Counted from the first letter of the stretch, positions 8,760 through 22,383 are shown. The stretch: 59,974 nucleotides of DNA from Clostridium moniliforme (GCF_017873235.1 NZ_JAGGJZ010000010.1:1-59974), one strand, 5' to 3'. Program-made: numbers and translations. The notes: a model not told the origin generated them from the sequence alone.

Positions 8760-9404
8760 ATGGAAAAAAAGAAAAATATTTCTATGGCTGTTATCAAAAG
8801 ATTGCCTAAATATCACAGATATTTAAATGAATTATTAAGAAATGATGTTGATAGAATATCTTCTAAGGAACTAGGAGAAAAAATAGGCTTTACAGCCTCA
8901 CAAATACGTCAAGACTTAAATTGTTTTGGAGATTTTGGGCAACAAGGATACGGCTATAATGTAAGAGAACTTGCAGGTCAAATAAGAAATATACTTGGAT
9001 TAGAAAATGAGCATAATTCTATAATAATCGGTGCAGGTAATATAGGTCAAGCAATTGCAAACTATACAAGATTTGGCTCAATGGGATTTAACTTAAAGGC
9101 TATATTTGATGCTAATCCAAAGCTTTTAGGAATGAAAATAAGAGATGTTGAAATTCAAGATATTGATAATTTAAAAGCATTCTTAAAAGATAATAAAATA
9201 GATATTGGTGTAATCTGTGTACCAAGAATAAATGCACAAAAAGTTTGTGATACTTTAGTCGAAGGTGGAGTTAAGGGAATTTGGAATTTTGCACCAGTAG
9301 ATCTTGTTGTTCCAAATGATGTAACAGTAGAAAACGTGCACCTTAGCGAGAGTTTACTTACATTAGTATATTTACTTCACGATAAAGAAAAAGATGGAGA
9401 ATAA
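8760..9404 (+). CDS. rex: Redox-sensing transcriptional repressor Rex
   Basis: 214 residues, the normal length. An N-terminal winged helix (R-L-P-K-Y-H-R-Y-L, then SSKELGEKIGFTASQIRQDL) is followed by a Rossmann fold with the NAD(H) loop G-A-G-N-I-G-Q-A near residue 92 and a C-terminal domain-swap helix. Rex represses fermentation genes and lets go when NADH rises. It lies immediately upstream of the butyryl-CoA operon, whose leader carries Rex-type boxes. A weak TATAAT at 8661-8666 could be its own promoter, or it may be read from the leader RNA promoter further up. Confidence 0.95.
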   Translation: MEKKKNISMAVIKRLPKYHRYLNELLRNDVDRISSKELGEKIGFTASQIRQDLNCFGDFGQQGYGYNVRELAGQIRNILGLENEHNSIIIGAGNIGQAIANYTRFGSMGFNLKAIFDANPKLLGMKIRDVEIQDIDNLKAFLKDNKIDIGVICVPRINAQKVCDTLVEGGVKGIWNFAPVDLVVPNDVTVENVHLSESLLTLVYLLHDKEKDGE

Positions 9405-9445
9405 GGTAAGGAATAAAAAAAAATAATTAATGTAATAGATTTATA

Positions 9446-9535
9446 TTGCAAAAAATTTAACAAAGTATTATAATCATAATTGAAGTTGAAAGACTTCAAT
9501 TATTTTTTTATTATCATTTGTTATAATATTAACAA
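9446..9535 (+). promoter_or_regulatory. Two Rex-type operator boxes and promoters of the crt operon
   Basis: Box 2 (9518-9535) is TTGTTATAATATTAACAA, a perfect 6-bp inverted repeat matching the Rex consensus TTGTTAAN4TTAACAA at nearly every fixed position; it covers a TATAAT (9522-9527). Box 1 (9446-9463), TTGCAAAAAATTTAACAA, differs from consensus at two positions; its TTGCAA lies 17 bp before TATAAT (9469-9474), a good promoter. Rex bound at both would shut off crt-bcd-etfBA-hbd at low NADH/NAD+. Confidence 0.8.
9478..9509 (+). terminator. Terminator-like hairpin between the two Rex boxes
   Basis: AATTGAAGT/ACTTCAATT with a 6-nt loop followed by ATTTTTTTATT. It can end the rex transcript. 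Because the upstream crt promoter would start near 9481, inside the stem, only read-through rex mRNA would form the full hairpin. Confidence 0.75.
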
Positions 9536-9645
9536 AGATAGAGATTTAATTTTATTTAAAAACTTAAAGATAAATTTATTCTTATAATACGAATGTTAGC
9601 TTAATTAAAATATAAATAGGTAGTTGCCAAAGGAGGGCTTTATTA

Positions 9646-10428
9646 ATGGAATTAAAAAATGTGCTTCTTGAAAAGGAAGGAAATTTAGCTATTGTAACAA
9701 TTAATAGACCAAAGGCATTAAATGCTTTAAATTCAGAAACTTTAAAAGAGCTTGACACAGTAATAACAAACTTAGAAGAAGATAATAATATAACTTGTGT
9801 TATTTTAACTGGAGCTGGAGAAAAATCTTTTGTTGCAGGTGCAGATATTTCAGAAATGAAAGATTTAAATGAAGAGCAAGGAAGAGAGTTTGGAATTTTA
9901 GGAAATAAAGTATTTAGAAGACTAGAAAAATTAGACAAGCCAGTTATTGCAGCAATTTCAGGATTTGCATTAGGTGGTGGATGTGAGCTTTCAATGGCAT
10001 GTGATATTAGAATAGCTTCAGAAAAAGCTAAATTTGGTCAACCAGAAGCTGGGCTTGGAATAACTCCAGGATTTGGTGGAACTCAAAGACTAGCAAGAAT
10101 AGTTGGACTAGGAAAAGCAAAAGAGCTTATTTATACATGTGAAATTATTAGAGCAGATGAAGCTTTAAGAATAGGATTAGTAAATAAAGTAGTTCCTCTA
10201 GAAAATTTAATGGAAGAAGCAAAAGCTATGGCAAATAAAATAATGGCTAATGCACCAATTGCAGTTAAGTTATGTAAAGATGCAATAGGAAGAGGAATGC
10301 AAGTTAATATAGATGAAGCAATAATGATAGAAGCAGAAGACTTTGGTAAATGTTTTAGTACAGAAGACCAAGTAGAAGGAATGACTGCTTTTATGGAGAG
10401 AAGAGATAAGAACTTCCAAAATAAATAA
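9646..10428 (+). CDS. crt: 3-hydroxybutyryl-CoA dehydratase (crotonase)
   Basis: 260 residues. Crotonase fold with the A-G-A-D-I-S-E-M oxyanion segment, G-G-G-C-E-L-S-M-A-C-D (first catalytic Glu) and F-G-Q-P-E-A-G-L-G (second catalytic Glu). It dehydrates 3-hydroxybutyryl-CoA to crotonyl-CoA in butyrate formation. First gene of the crt-bcd-etfB-etfA-hbd operon; RBS AAAGGAGG. Expression is probably set by Rex. No thiolase gene is in the cluster, so acetoacetyl-CoA must be supplied from elsewhere. Confidence 0.95.
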   Translation: MELKNVLLEKEGNLAIVTINRPKALNALNSETLKELDTVITNLEEDNNITCVILTGAGEKSFVAGADISEMKDLNEEQGREFGILGNKVFRRLEKLDKPVIAAISGFALGGGCELSMACDIRIASEKAKFGQPEAGLGITPGFGGTQRLARIVGLGKAKELIYTCEIIRADEALRIGLVNKVVPLENLMEEAKAMANKIMANAPIAVKLCKDAIGRGMQVNIDEAIMIEAEDFGKCFSTEDQVEGMTAFMERRDKNFQNK

Positions 10429-10489
10429 TTTAAAAAATAATTATAAATTCACTGATAATAATTGTGTATTGATTAGGAGGGTAATTTAA

Positions 10490-11629
10490 ATGAATTTCCA
10501 ATTAACTAGAGAACAAGAATTAGTAAGACAAATGGTTAGAGAATTCGCTATAAATGAAGTAAAACCAATTGCAGCTGAAATTGATGAAACAGAAAGATTC
10601 CCAATGGAAAATGTACAAAAAATGGCTAAGCTTGGCATGATGGGAATACCTTTTAAAAAAGAATTTGGTGGAGCTAATGGAGATATACTTTCATATATAT
10701 TAGCTGTTGAAGAATTATCAAAGGTTTGTGCAACAACAGGAGTTATACTTTCAGCACATACTTCACTTTGTGCTACATTAATAAATGAATTTGGTAAACC
10801 AGAACAAAAGGAAAAATATTTAGTACCTCTTGCAAAGGGAGAAAAAATTGGAGCTTTTGGTTTAACTGAGCCAGGAGCTGGTACAGATGCTTCAGGACAA
10901 CAAACAACTGCTGTTTTAGAAGGAGATCATTATGTATTAAATGGATCAAAAATATTCATAACAAATGGTGGAGTTGCTGAAACTTTCATAATATTTGCTA
11001 TGACAGATAAATCAAAGGGAACAAAAGGAATATCAGCTTTCATAGTTGAAAAAGGTTTTGAAGGTTTTTCAATTGGTAAGCTTGAAGAAAAGATGGGTAT
11101 TAGAGCATCATCAACTACTGAGTTAATTATGGAAAATTGTATTGTTCCAAAGGAAAATTTAATTGGACAAGAAGGTAAAGGATTTGCAATTGCAATGAAA
11201 ACTTTAGATGGTGGTAGAATTGGTATAGCAGCTCAAGCATTAGGAATTGCAGAAGGTGCATTAGAAGAAGCTGTTAATTACATGAAAGAAAGAAAGCAAT
11301 TTGGAAGACCTCTTTCAGCATTCCAAGGATTACAATGGATGATTGCTGAAATGGATACAAAAGTTGAAGCAGCAAGATATTTAGTATATAAAGCTGCAAG
11401 CTTAAAACAAGCTGGACTTCCATATTCAGTTGATGCAGCAAGAGCTAAATTATTTGCAGCAGAAGTAGCAATGGAAGTTACAACTAAGGCAGTTCAATTA
11501 TTTGGTGGATATGGCTACACTAAAGAATATCCAGTTGAAAGAATGATGAGAGATGCTAAGATAACAGAAATTTATGAAGGAACTTCAGAAGTTCAAAAAA
11601 TGGTTATCGCAGGAAGTAAGTTAAGATAG
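10490..11629 (+). CDS. bcd: Butyryl-CoA dehydrogenase
   Basis: 379 residues, standard acyl-CoA dehydrogenase length. Visible motifs are [13 protein letters not shown] (FAD/substrate loop), the R-K-Q-F-G-R segment, and the catalytic base in I-Y-E-G-T-S-E-V-Q near the C terminus. With EtfAB it forms the electron-bifurcating Bcd-Etf complex that reduces crotonyl-CoA with NADH while reducing ferredoxin. Sits 61 bp after crt and 16 bp before etfB. Confidence 0.96.
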   Translation: MNFQLTREQELVRQMVREFAINEVKPIAAEIDETERFPMENVQKMAKLGMMGIPFKKEFGGANGDILSYILAVEELSKVCATTGVILSAHTSLCATLINEFGKPEQKEKYLVPLAKGEKIGAFGLTEPGAGTDASGQQTTAVLEGDHYVLNGSKIFITNGGVAETFIIFAMTDKSKGTKGISAFIVEKGFEGFSIGKLEEKMGIRASSTTELIMENCIVPKENLIGQEGKGFAIAMKTLDGGRIGIAAQALGIAEGALEEAVNYMKERKQFGRPLSAFQGLQWMIAEMDTKVEAARYLVYKAASLKQAGLPYSVDAARAKLFAAEVAMEVTTKAVQLFGGYGYTKEYPVERMMRDAKITEIYEGTSEVQKMVIAGSKLR

Positions 11630-11645
11630 GGGAGGCTTTTTAAAA

Positions 11646-12425
11646 ATGAATATATTAGTTTGTTTAAAACAAGTTCCAGATACAACAGCAGTAAAGATAG
11701 ATCCTAAAACAGGAACACTTATAAGAGATGGAGTTCCATCAATAATAAACCCAGAAGATAAGCATGCATTAGAAGCTGCCCTTCAAATAAAAGATAAATC
11801 AGGAGCAAAGGTTACTGTAATTAGTATGGGACCTCCTCAAGCTAAGGATGCTTTAAGAGAAGCTTTATGTATGGGAGCTGATGAGGCAGTACTTATAACT
11901 GATAGAGCATTTGCTGGAGCAGATACACTTGCAACTTCAAAAGCATTAGCTGGAGCAATTAAAAAGTTAGAGTACGATATAATATTTGCAGGAAGACAAG
12001 CGATTGATGGAGATACAGCTCAAGTTGGACCAGAAATTGCAGAACATTTAGGAATTCCTCAAGTAACTTATGTTCAAGATGTTAAGATAGAAGAAGATGG
12101 ATTATTAGTAAATAGAGCATTAGAAGATGGATATGAATTAATAAAAGTTCAATCACCATGTCTTTTAACAGCAATAGAAGAATTAAATCATCCAAGATAT
12201 ATGAATGTTGGATTAATATTCGATACAGTTGATAAAGAAATAACTATATGGTCAGCAGATGATATAGATGTAGATAAGGCAGAATTAGGACTAAAAGGTT
12301 CACCTACAAAAGTTAAAAAGTCAATGACTAAGGAAGTTAAGGGAGCGGGAGAACTTATAAAAGAAGGTCCAAAGGACGCAGTTAAATATGTTATCGGAAA
12401 ATTAAAAGAAAAACACTACATCTAA
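11646..12425 (+). CDS. etfB: Electron transfer flavoprotein beta subunit
   Basis: 259 residues beginning MNILVCLKQVPDT, the hallmark of EtfB, with the A-G-R-Q-A-I-D-G-D-T-A-Q-V-G-P nucleotide-binding loop near residue 120 and the C-L-L-T-A-I-E-E-L-N-H-P-R-Y segment. In bifurcating EtfAB of clostridia the beta subunit holds the bifurcating FAD and the NADH site. Its gene lies between bcd and etfA in the usual order. Confidence 0.96.
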   Translation: MNILVCLKQVPDTTAVKIDPKTGTLIRDGVPSIINPEDKHALEAALQIKDKSGAKVTVISMGPPQAKDALREALCMGADEAVLITDRAFAGADTLATSKALAGAIKKLEYDIIFAGRQAIDGDTAQVGPEIAEHLGIPQVTYVQDVKIEEDGLLVNRALEDGYELIKVQSPCLLTAIEELNHPRYMNVGLIFDTVDKEITIWSADDIDVDKAELGLKGSPTKVKKSMTKEVKGAGELIKEGPKDAVKYVIGKLKEKHYI

Positions 12426-12445
12426 AATTGGGAGGTAATTTTAAA

Positions 12446-13453
12446 ATGAATATAAAAGATTACAATGGCGTATGGGTATTTGCTGAACAAAGAGAAGGCG
12501 AATTACAAAAGGTATCATTAGAATTATTAGGCGAAGGTAGAAAAATTGCAGATAAATTAGGAGTTAAGCTTACAGCTTTATTATTAGGTAATAATATAAA
12601 AGGTTTAGCTAATACATTAGGAGAAAATGGTGCTGACGAAGTTATAGTTGCAGATAACAAAGAATTAGAACATTATACAACAGATGGATATACAAAAGTT
12701 ATATGTGATTTAGCAACAGAAAGAAAGCCAGGAATATTATTTATAGGAGCTACTTTTATAGGAAGAGATTTAGGACCAAGAGTTGCAGCTAGATTATCAA
12801 CTGGATTAACAGCTGACTGTACTCAATTAGATGTTGTAGTTGAAAATGGAGATCTTTTAGCTACAAGACCAGCATTTGGTGGAAACTTAATGGCAACAAT
12901 AGCATGTCCAGATCATAGACCACAAATGGCAACAGTAAGACCTGGAGTTTTCTCAAAGGTAGAAGAAAAAAATGATAACTTCAAAGTAGAAGAAGTTGAA
13001 GTTAAACTTTCAAGTGAAGACATAAGAACAAAAGTAGTTGAAATAGTAAAAGAAACTAGAGAAGTTGAAGATATAAGTGAAGCAAACTTCATTATCTCTG
13101 GTGGTAGAGGAATGGGAAGTAAGGAAAATTTCCAAAAACTTTATGAATTAGCAGAAGTTTTAGAAGGATCAGTTGCAGGTTCAAGAGCAGCAGTTGATAA
13201 GGGATGGATAGAAAGAGATTATCAAGTTGGTCAAACAGGAAAGACAGTAAGACCTAACATATATATAGCATGTGGTATTTCAGGAGCAATCCAACACGCA
13301 GCTGGTATGCAAGATTCAGATATGATTATTGCTGTAAACAAAGATGATAGTGCTCCAATAATGAAGATGGCTGACTATGCAATAGTTGGTGATATAAACA
13401 AAGTATTACCAGAATTAATAGCACAATTTAGAGAAGTAAAAGAAGGAAAATAA
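12446..13453 (+). CDS. etfA: Electron transfer flavoprotein alpha subunit
   Basis: 335 residues from the ATG at 12446, which has GGGAGGT at the correct distance; the TTG at 12428 would lie within the ribosome site. The C-terminal FAD domain shows [23 protein letters not shown] and [16 protein letters not shown]. It carries electrons from EtfB's FAD to Bcd. Confidence 0.96.
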   Translation: MNIKDYNGVWVFAEQREGELQKVSLELLGEGRKIADKLGVKLTALLLGNNIKGLANTLGENGADEVIVADNKELEHYTTDGYTKVICDLATERKPGILFIGATFIGRDLGPRVAARLSTGLTADCTQLDVVVENGDLLATRPAFGGNLMATIACPDHRPQMATVRPGVFSKVEEKNDNFKVEEVEVKLSSEDIRTKVVEIVKETREVEDISEANFIISGGRGMGSKENFQKLYELAEVLEGSVAGSRAAVDKGWIERDYQVGQTGKTVRPNIYIACGISGAIQHAAGMQDSDMIIAVNKDDSAPIMKMADYAIVGDINKVLPELIAQFREVKEGK

Positions 13454-13487
13454 AGCTTTCAACTTAAAAATTAGGAGGGTGTTAATT

Positions 13488-14336
13488 ATGAAAAAGATAT
13501 TTGTTTTAGGTGCAGGTACTATGGGAGCTGGAATAGCTCAAACATTTGCACAAAAGGGATACGAAGTAATTGTTAGAGATATTAAAGATGAGTTTGTTGA
13601 AAGAGGATTAGCAGGAATTAATAAGAGCCTTTCAAGATTAGTTACTAAAGGAAAAATGACAGAAGAAGTTAAAGAAGAAATACTAGGAAGACTTTCAGGA
13701 ACAACTGATATGGCTTTAGCAGCTGATTGTGATTTAGTAGTAGAAGCTGCTGTAGAAAATATGAAAATTAAAAAAGAAATATTTGTTGAATTAGATGAAA
13801 TTTGTAAGCCAGAAACAATTTTAGCTTCAAATACATCATCACTATCAATTACTGAAGTTGCATCAGCAACAAAGAGACCAGATAAGGTTATAGGAATGCA
13901 TTTCTTTAACCCAGCTCCAGTAATGAAATTAGTTGAAATTATTAGAGGAATAGCTACAAGTCAAGAAACTTTTGATGCTGTAAAAGCATTATCAGTAGAA
14001 ATTGGAAAAGAACCTGTAGAAGTTGCAGAAGCTCCAGGATTTGTAGTAAATAGAATATTAATTCCAATGATAAATGAAGCAAGTTTTATACTTCAAGAAG
14101 GAATTGCTTCTGCAGAAGATATAGATACAGCTATGAAATATGGTGCTAATCACCCAATGGGACCTTTAGCATTAGGAGATTTAATAGGATTAGATGTTTG
14201 TTTAGCTATTATGGATGTTTTATACAATGAAACAGGAGATAACAAGTACAGAGCATCAAATATTTTAAGAAAATATGTAAGAGCTGGATGGCTTGGAAGA
14301 AAGACTGGAAGAGGATTCTTTGATTATAGCAAATAA
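13488..14336 (+). CDS. hbd: 3-hydroxybutyryl-CoA dehydrogenase
   Basis: 282 residues. N-terminal NAD(P)-binding loop [11 protein letters not shown]; catalytic Ser/His/Glu-Asn region N-T-S-S-L-S-I-T-E and [12 protein letters not shown]-terminal dimer domain with [13 protein letters not shown]. Reduces acetoacetyl-CoA to 3-hydroxybutyryl-CoA. Last gene of the operon; the ATG at 13488 follows TTAGGAGGG. Whether NADH or NADPH is used cannot be told by eye. Confidence 0.96.
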   Translation: MKKIFVLGAGTMGAGIAQTFAQKGYEVIVRDIKDEFVERGLAGINKSLSRLVTKGKMTEEVKEEILGRLSGTTDMALAADCDLVVEAAVENMKIKKEIFVELDEICKPETILASNTSSLSITEVASATKRPDKVIGMHFFNPAPVMKLVEIIRGIATSQETFDAVKALSVEIGKEPVEVAEAPGFVVNRILIPMINEASFILQEGIASAEDIDTAMKYGANHPMGPLALGDLIGLDVCLAIMDVLYNETGDNKYRASNILRKYVRAGWLGRKTGRGFFDYSK

Positions 14337-14385
14337 TTAATATAATTAATTATAAATAATACTTATAAAAAAACTACACCGTAAA

Positions 14386-14423
14386 TAATAAAAAAGCACT
14401 ATTAATTAGTGCTTTTTTATTAT
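14386..14423 (+). terminator. Terminator of the butyryl-CoA operon
   Basis: AAAAAAGCACTA and TAGTGCTTTTTT around a 5-nt loop (stem centred on 14402-14406) with a long T tail. The remaining ~220 bp before ogg is AT-rich with no recognisable gene. Confidence 0.92.
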
Positions 14424-14648
14424 ACAAATATTTTATTTGTGATATAATTGATAAAGATAATTAAAGGATAATAATTAGTAAAGAATGTTTTTTATGCACA
14501 TAATTTATATAAAAAATTAAATAATTGTGGATAAATAAGTTGATATATGTTTATACAATTATAATTAGTATAAAAATAATTTAATTAAATAATTGTAGGT
14601 AAATAGGTGAATATATTATTATATAAAATATTAGAAAAGGTGATTAAA

Positions 14649-15548
14649 ATGGATTTTGAAAATGTATTATATGAAGATAATAAAGTTGTTTTAGAAAAAG
14701 TTAGGAACTTTAACATAAAACAAATATTAGAGTGTGGTCAATGTTTTAGATGGGAAAAAATAAATGATGAAGATTACATAATAATTGCTTATGGAAGAGT
14801 AATAGAAGTTATTCAAAATGGAGATAAAGTTACTATTTTAAATTCTAATGAAGAAGATTTTAAAAATATTTGGTTATCTTATTTTGATTTAGAAAGGGAT
14901 TATGGAAAGATTAAGGAAGAACTTTCTAAGGATGAAATATTAAAAAAATCTGTTGATTATGGATATGGAATAAGACTTTTAAATCAAGAACCTTTTGAAC
15001 TTTTAATAAGTTTTATTATTTCTGCAAGAAATAGTATTCCTTCAATAAAGAAAACAATTAAAAAGATTAGTGAAAGATGGGGAAAGGAAATAGATTATAA
15101 AGGTGAAAAATTTTATACATTCCCAACTCCTGAAATGCTAAAAGATGCAACAGAAGATGAAATAAAGGAAACAGGAGCTTCATTTAGAAGTAAGTATATA
15201 GTTGATACTGTAGCTAGGGTAAATGAGGATTTAGACAATGAAGAAGGGCTTTATAACCTTGATAGAATATCTTCATTAACAGATGATGAGTGTCATAGTG
15301 CTCTGCAAGAGTTTAAGGGGGTTGGAGCTAAAGTTTCTGATTGCATAATGCTTTTCTCAATGAGTAAATATTCAGCTTTCCCTGTAGATGTTTGGGTTAA
15401 AAGAGCAATGATGCATTTTTATAATGCAGAGGAAGGTTCTCTTAATAAAATAAGAATATTTGCTAGAGATCAGTTCAAAGATTTATCTGGATTTGCACAA
15501 CAGTACCTTTTCTATTATGCAAGAGAAAACAATATAAAAATAGATTAA
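14649..15548 (+). CDS. ogg: 8-oxoguanine DNA glycosylase/AP lyase (OGG1 family)
   Basis: 299 residues from the ATG at 14649 (AAGGTGAT just upstream); a longer reading from 14607 has no ribosome site. N-terminal OGG domain with F-R-W, then the helix-hairpin-helix domain with Q-E-P-F-E-L-L-I-S-F-I-I-S-A-R-N. The catalytic Lys is residue 228 in G-V-G-A-K-V-S-D and the catalytic Asp residue 247 in F-P-V-D-V-W, 19 residues apart exactly as in human OGG1 (249/268). Removes oxidised guanine from DNA. Monocistronic. Confidence 0.93.
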   Translation: MDFENVLYEDNKVVLEKVRNFNIKQILECGQCFRWEKINDEDYIIIAYGRVIEVIQNGDKVTILNSNEEDFKNIWLSYFDLERDYGKIKEELSKDEILKKSVDYGYGIRLLNQEPFELLISFIISARNSIPSIKKTIKKISERWGKEIDYKGEKFYTFPTPEMLKDATEDEIKETGASFRSKYIVDTVARVNEDLDNEEGLYNLDRISSLTDDECHSALQEFKGVGAKVSDCIMLFSMSKYSAFPVDVWVKRAMMHFYNAEEGSLNKIRIFARDQFKDLSGFAQQYLFYYARENNIKID

Positions 15549-15554
15549 TAAATA

Positions 15555-15590
15555 AAAGGACTATATTAATAGGATATAGTCCTTTATTAA
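15555..15590. terminator. Bidirectional terminator between ogg and the HNH gene
   Basis: AAAGGACTATAT (15555-15566) pairs with 15574-15585; A and T runs flank both sides of this convergent junction. Confidence 0.82.
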
Positions 15591-15874
15591 CGTCTTTTTT
15601 TTGATTTTTTTATTGGAATAATAGCATCTCCAGGCATGTCCTTTATGAAATTTAGATACTTTTTTATACTTTTATCGTTTTTTAATCTTTCTATTGAAAA
15701 TAATCTTGCGGCAAGTTCTTTATTTGAATATAGAGCATGAATTTGGTTATGGCACATTTTACATAACATAGTAGTTGGATAATATTTGCCGCCTTTTTCT
15801 TTAGGTATAAGATGATGTTCTGTTATTTCAGGAACTATTCTTTTGCATAGTTTACAAGTATACTTAAGTGTCAT
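15587..15874 (-). CDS. Small HNH-family protein
   Basis: 95 residues. Two C-x2-C pairs (C-K-L-C and C-K-M-C) bracket an H-H-L-I-P motif, and H-N-Q-I-H follows: the beta-beta-alpha metal layout of HNH nucleases with structural zinc. A basic tail (KKSKKRR) fits DNA or RNA binding. Similar short proteins are usual in clostridial chromosomes without a known job. It is convergent with ogg. Nuclease activity is inferred from the fold only. Confidence 0.75.
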   Translation of the reverse strand: MTLKYTCKLCKRIVPEITEHHLIPKEKGGKYYPTTMLCKMCHNQIHALYSNKELAARLFSIERLKNDKSIKKYLNFIKDMPGDAIIPIKKSKKRR

Positions 15875-16115
15875 ATCATAAATTACCTCTTTTAAGAAAT
15901 TTACAAGAATATTATATCAATATATTTATTTTAAATCAAAAGAATAAAATACCTATAAGTTTTATAAAATTTATAATGAAGTAATTACATTTAGAAAGAA
16001 AATAAGAAAGTAGGTATAAATTAAAGAAAATAAGAGTAATATAGAACTATGTTGCTATAATTTAATATAATTAGGCTATTCTAAGATAAAATATTTTAAT
16101 AAGTATTTGAATTTA

Positions 16116-16172
16116 TTGGATAGAAAAGATATTATTATATTATAATTAGCACTCATTAGTATAGAGTGCTAA
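16116..16172 (+). promoter_or_regulatory. CIRCE operator and groESL promoter
   Basis: TTAGCACTC (16146-16154), nine bases, GAGTGCTAA (16164-16172) is an exact CIRCE element, the HrcA repressor site. TATAAT at 16141-16146 touches its left arm; TTGGAT at 16116-16121 is a possible -35 with long spacing. The rest of the 15875-16218 gap holds AT-rich sequence with no gene I can recognise. Confidence 0.95.
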
Positions 16173-16203
16173 CAAATGAAGTTTAATATTGATTGAATTT
16201 TAA

Positions 16204-18142
<1,939 letters not shown>

Positions 18143-18159
18143 AATATAATATTTTTATA

Positions 18160-18191
18160 AAAGAAGCCAAAGTTATTGGCTTCTTTTTTTA
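18160..18191 (+). terminator. groESL terminator
   Basis: AAAGAAGCCAA (18160-18170) pairs with TTGGCTTCTTT (18176-18186), 5-nt loop, followed by T5. Confidence 0.93.
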
Positions 18192-18280
18192 TGTGAAGTG
18201 ATATAAATAAAAATATATTGGCAATAATCATAGGAGTAAATATAAAAAATAATAAAATTTTATAATAAAGGGGATAGAAA

Positions 18281-18697
18281 ATGAATCAAATAATAAAATT
18301 TAAAAAGAAGAAAAAAGGATTTACTCTTATAGAATTAGTTGCAGTAGTTGCAATTATGGGAATACTTGCAACTATATTTGTTCCAAAAATAACTGGTTAT
18401 ATGAATGAAGCAAAAAAGACTAGAGTAATGGATCAGGCTAGAAAAGTTGTAATGGCAGTTGACACATATGAAATGAAACAAAATAAAGCTTTTTCAGGTA
18501 GTAAAGTTAGTGATGTTATAAGTAATAATATAACTAAAGAGTATTTAGGAGGCTCAGGTATAACATTAGAAAATACATTGCCTAATCTTAAGGCTGATAC
18601 GAATATATCTGATTGTAGAGATATAATTGAAAGCAATAAATATTTTAAATTAGATGAAAATGATAAATTTGAATCTTTTATTGCTGAAAATCCTTAA
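18281..18697 (+). CDS. Type IV pilin-like prepilin (class III signal peptide)
   Basis: 138 residues. A basic leader (FKKKKKG) precedes G-F-T-L-I-E-L-V-A-V-V-A-I-M-G-I-L-A-T-I-F-V-P, the prepilin peptidase site with Glu at mature position 5 and the hydrophobic assembly helix. The C-terminal domain is a short globular head without an obvious Cys pair. No other pilus gene is adjacent, so it is an orphan minor pilin or pseudopilin exported by machinery encoded elsewhere. RBS AAGGGGAT. Confidence 0.85.
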   Translation: MNQIIKFKKKKKGFTLIELVAVVAIMGILATIFVPKITGYMNEAKKTRVMDQARKVVMAVDTYEMKQNKAFSGSKVSDVISNNITKEYLGGSGITLENTLPNLKADTNISDCRDIIESNKYFKLDENDKFESFIAENP

Positions 18698-18858
18698 AAA
18701 TTTAAAAGTTTAAAGTGCAATAACTTTTATAAAACTAATAATAGTATATCCATATTTGATTTTTTATAAATAATATTATATACATTTTCAAGAAAACAGT
18801 TACAAATGTTAGATTTGTATTTCTGGTGATAAATGCAATAAATCATTCAAAAAAATTA

Positions 18859-18887
18859 TTGACTTTAATTAATATGTAATTTATAAT
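18859..18887 (+). promoter_or_regulatory. Promoter of the guanine riboswitch-guaB transcript
   Basis: TTGACT (18859-18864), 17 bases, TATAAT (18882-18887), about 35 bp ahead of the aptamer. Between pilin and this promoter (18698-18858) only AT-rich sequence with a small hairpin is seen. Confidence 0.85.
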
Positions 18888-18920
18888 TAGTTTAATTTAA
18901 AAAGCGAAATGCACATTTAA

Positions 18921-19072
18921 AACTCGTATATCCCCTGAATATGGCAGGGAGTATCTACCGGGAACCTTAAATTTCCGACTATGAGTGGATTTAATATACC
19001 ATTAAGGCTGCTCGTATTGTAGCATTTATTATGGCATATTAACTTCACTTAGGAAGTTAATGTGCTTTTTTT
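18921..19072 (+). promoter_or_regulatory. Guanine-class purine riboswitch with intrinsic terminator, upstream of guaB
   Basis: The aptamer (about 18921-18987) has P1 arms ACTCGTA and TATGAGT, the P2 loop A-T-A-T-G-G-C, the T-A-T-C-T-A-C-C junction and P3 with C-C-G-A-C-T-A-T-G. The base at the specificity position (the C of GACTATG) is C, which selects guanine or hypoxanthine rather than adenine. A 13-bp terminator (19034-19046 with 19053-19065, then seven T) follows. Ligand binding is expected to favour termination, shutting off IMP dehydrogenase when guanine is plentiful. Confidence 0.95.
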
Positions 19073-19102
19073 GTACAAAAAAACAGTGATGAAATGCAAT
19101 AA

Positions 19103-20614
<1,512 letters not shown>

Positions 20615-20825
20615 TGTTTATATTTAGGTATTAAATCTATATTATATAAGCAAAATATATATAAAGAATTTATAAAAATGAGGGTATTTTCAAAAATACG
20701 AAAATAATTTAATTAATAATAAAAAATATTCGTATAAAAGGATAAATATTTCTCTAAATATGATATAATTAATAATAAACTGTAAAAACAGTGATGATTT
20801 AAATTTATTTATCTAGGAGGAGCTA

Positions 20826-22358
20826 ATGAAAAAAGATTTAGTTTTAGTTGTTGACTTTGGTGGACAATATAATCAACTTATAGCAAGAAGAGTAAGAGAA
20901 TGTGGTGTTTATTGTGAGATAATACCTTATAGTTATACAATCGAAAAAATAAAAGAAAAAAATCCTAAGGGAATAATATTTACAGGTGGACCAAACAGTG
21001 TATATGGTGAAGGTGCACCAAGAGTTTCAGAAGAAATATTCAATCTAGGAGTTCCAGTACTTGGAATATGTTATGGAGATCAGCTTATGGCTCATACTTT
21101 AGGAGGAAAGGTTGATACAGCTCCAGTTAGAGAGTATGGAAAAACAGAAATAAATTTAGATAATACATCAAGACTATTTAAAGGTATTAATGAAAAAGAT
21201 ATTTGTTGGATGAGTCATACAGATTATATAAGTGAAGCACCAAAAGGATTTAAAATAATTGGTCACACAGAAGTATGTCCAATTGCTGCAATGGAAAATG
21301 AAGAAAGAAATCTTTATGGAGTTCAATTTCATCCAGAAGTAGAACATACTCCATTTGGACAAAAAATGCTTAAAAATTTCTTACATGAAATTTGTGGCTT
21401 AGAAAGCCTATGGACAATGGCTTCATTTGCAGAAGATAAAATAAAAGAAATTAAAGAGTTAGTTGGAGATAAAAAAGTTTTATGCGCATTATCAGGTGGT
21501 GTTGATTCATCAGTTGCAGCTATGCTTGTACATAAGGCTATAGGACATAACTTAACTTGTATCTTTGTAGATCATGGTTTACTTAGAAAAGATGAAGGAG
21601 ATACTGTTGAGAGAGTATTTAAGAAAGAATTTGATATGAACATCATAAGAGTTAATGCTCAAGATAGATTCTTAGGAAAACTTAAAGGAGTTTCAGATCC
21701 AGAGACTAAGAGAAAGATTATTGGTGAAGAATTTATAAGAGTATTTGAAGAAGAAGCTAAAAAAGTTGGATCTATTGATTACTTAGTTCAAGGAACAATA
21801 TATCCAGATATAGTTGAAAGTGGAACTGATACATCAGCTGTAATTAAATCTCACCACAATGTTGGTGGACTTCCAGAAGATATGGAATTTGAATTAATTG
21901 AACCTTTAAGAGAATTATTTAAAGATGAAGTTAGAGCAGTTGGAGAAGAACTTGGAATTCCTCATAAGTTAGTATGGAGACAACCATTCCCAGGTCCAGG
22001 ACTTGCAATTAGAGTTCTTGGAGAAATAACTGAAGAAAAACTTGAAATAGTTAGAGAAGCAGATGCAATTTTTAGAGAAGAAATAGCTAATGCTAACCTT
22101 GATGAAACTATATGGCAATACTTTGCTTGCCTTCCAAACATAAGATCAGTTGGAGTTATGGGTGATGAAAGAACTTACTGTCATACAGTAGCACTTAGAG
22201 CTGTTACTTCAAGTGATGCAATGACTTCAGAGTGGGCAAGAATACCATATGACTTATTAGATTTAGTATCAAGAAGAATTGTAAATGAAGTTAAAGGAGT
22301 AAACAGAATTGTTTATGATATAACTTCAAAACCACCAGCAACTATTGAGTGGGAATAA
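20826..22358 (+). CDS. guaA: GMP synthase (glutamine-hydrolysing)
   Basis: 510 residues. N-terminal class I glutamine amidotransferase with the nucleophile in G-I-C-Y-G-D-Q (most relatives have GMQ) and the His-Glu pair in Q-F-H-P-E-V-E-H; then the ATP pyrophosphatase PP-loop [11 protein letters not shown] and the dimerisation domain ending A-T-I-E-W-E. Makes GMP from XMP. The last five codons plus part of the stop lie in the left copy of the 17-bp att repeat of the element next door, so the gene stays intact after insertion. No riboswitch is seen in its own 210-bp leader. Confidence 0.97.
   Translation: MKKDLVLVVDFGGQYNQLIARRVRECGVYCEIIPYSYTIEKIKEKNPKGIIFTGGPNSVYGEGAPRVSEEIFNLGVPVLGICYGDQLMAHTLGGKVDTAPVREYGKTEINLDNTSRLFKGINEKDICWMSHTDYISEAPKGFKIIGHTEVCPIAAMENEERNLYGVQFHPEVEHTPFGQKMLKNFLHEICGLESLWTMASFAEDKIKEIKELVGDKKVLCALSGGVDSSVAAMLVHKAIGHNLTCIFVDHGLLRKDEGDTVERVFKKEFDMNIIRVNAQDRFLGKLKGVSDPETKRKIIGEEFIRVFEEEAKKVGSIDYLVQGTIYPDIVESGTDTSAVIKSHHNVGGLPEDMEFELIEPLRELFKDEVRAVGEELGIPHKLVWRQPFPGPGLAIRVLGEITEEKLEIVREADAIFREEIANANLDETIWQYFACLPNIRSVGVMGDERTYCHTVALRAVTSSDAMTSEWARIPYDLLDLVSRRIVNEVKGVNRIVYDITSKPPATIEWE
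22341..22357 (+). repeat. attL core (left direct repeat)
   Basis: ACTATTGAGTGGGAATA within the last guaA codons (T-I-E-W-E-stop). Identical to the copy at 30921-30937. Flanks diverge on both sides. Confidence 0.9.
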
Positions 22359-22383
22359 AATATATAAGTAATTAGAAATGATA

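Noticed and set aside
20626..20825. Second purine riboswitch before guaA
   Set aside because: None of the conserved aptamer junction motifs is present, only short AT hairpins.
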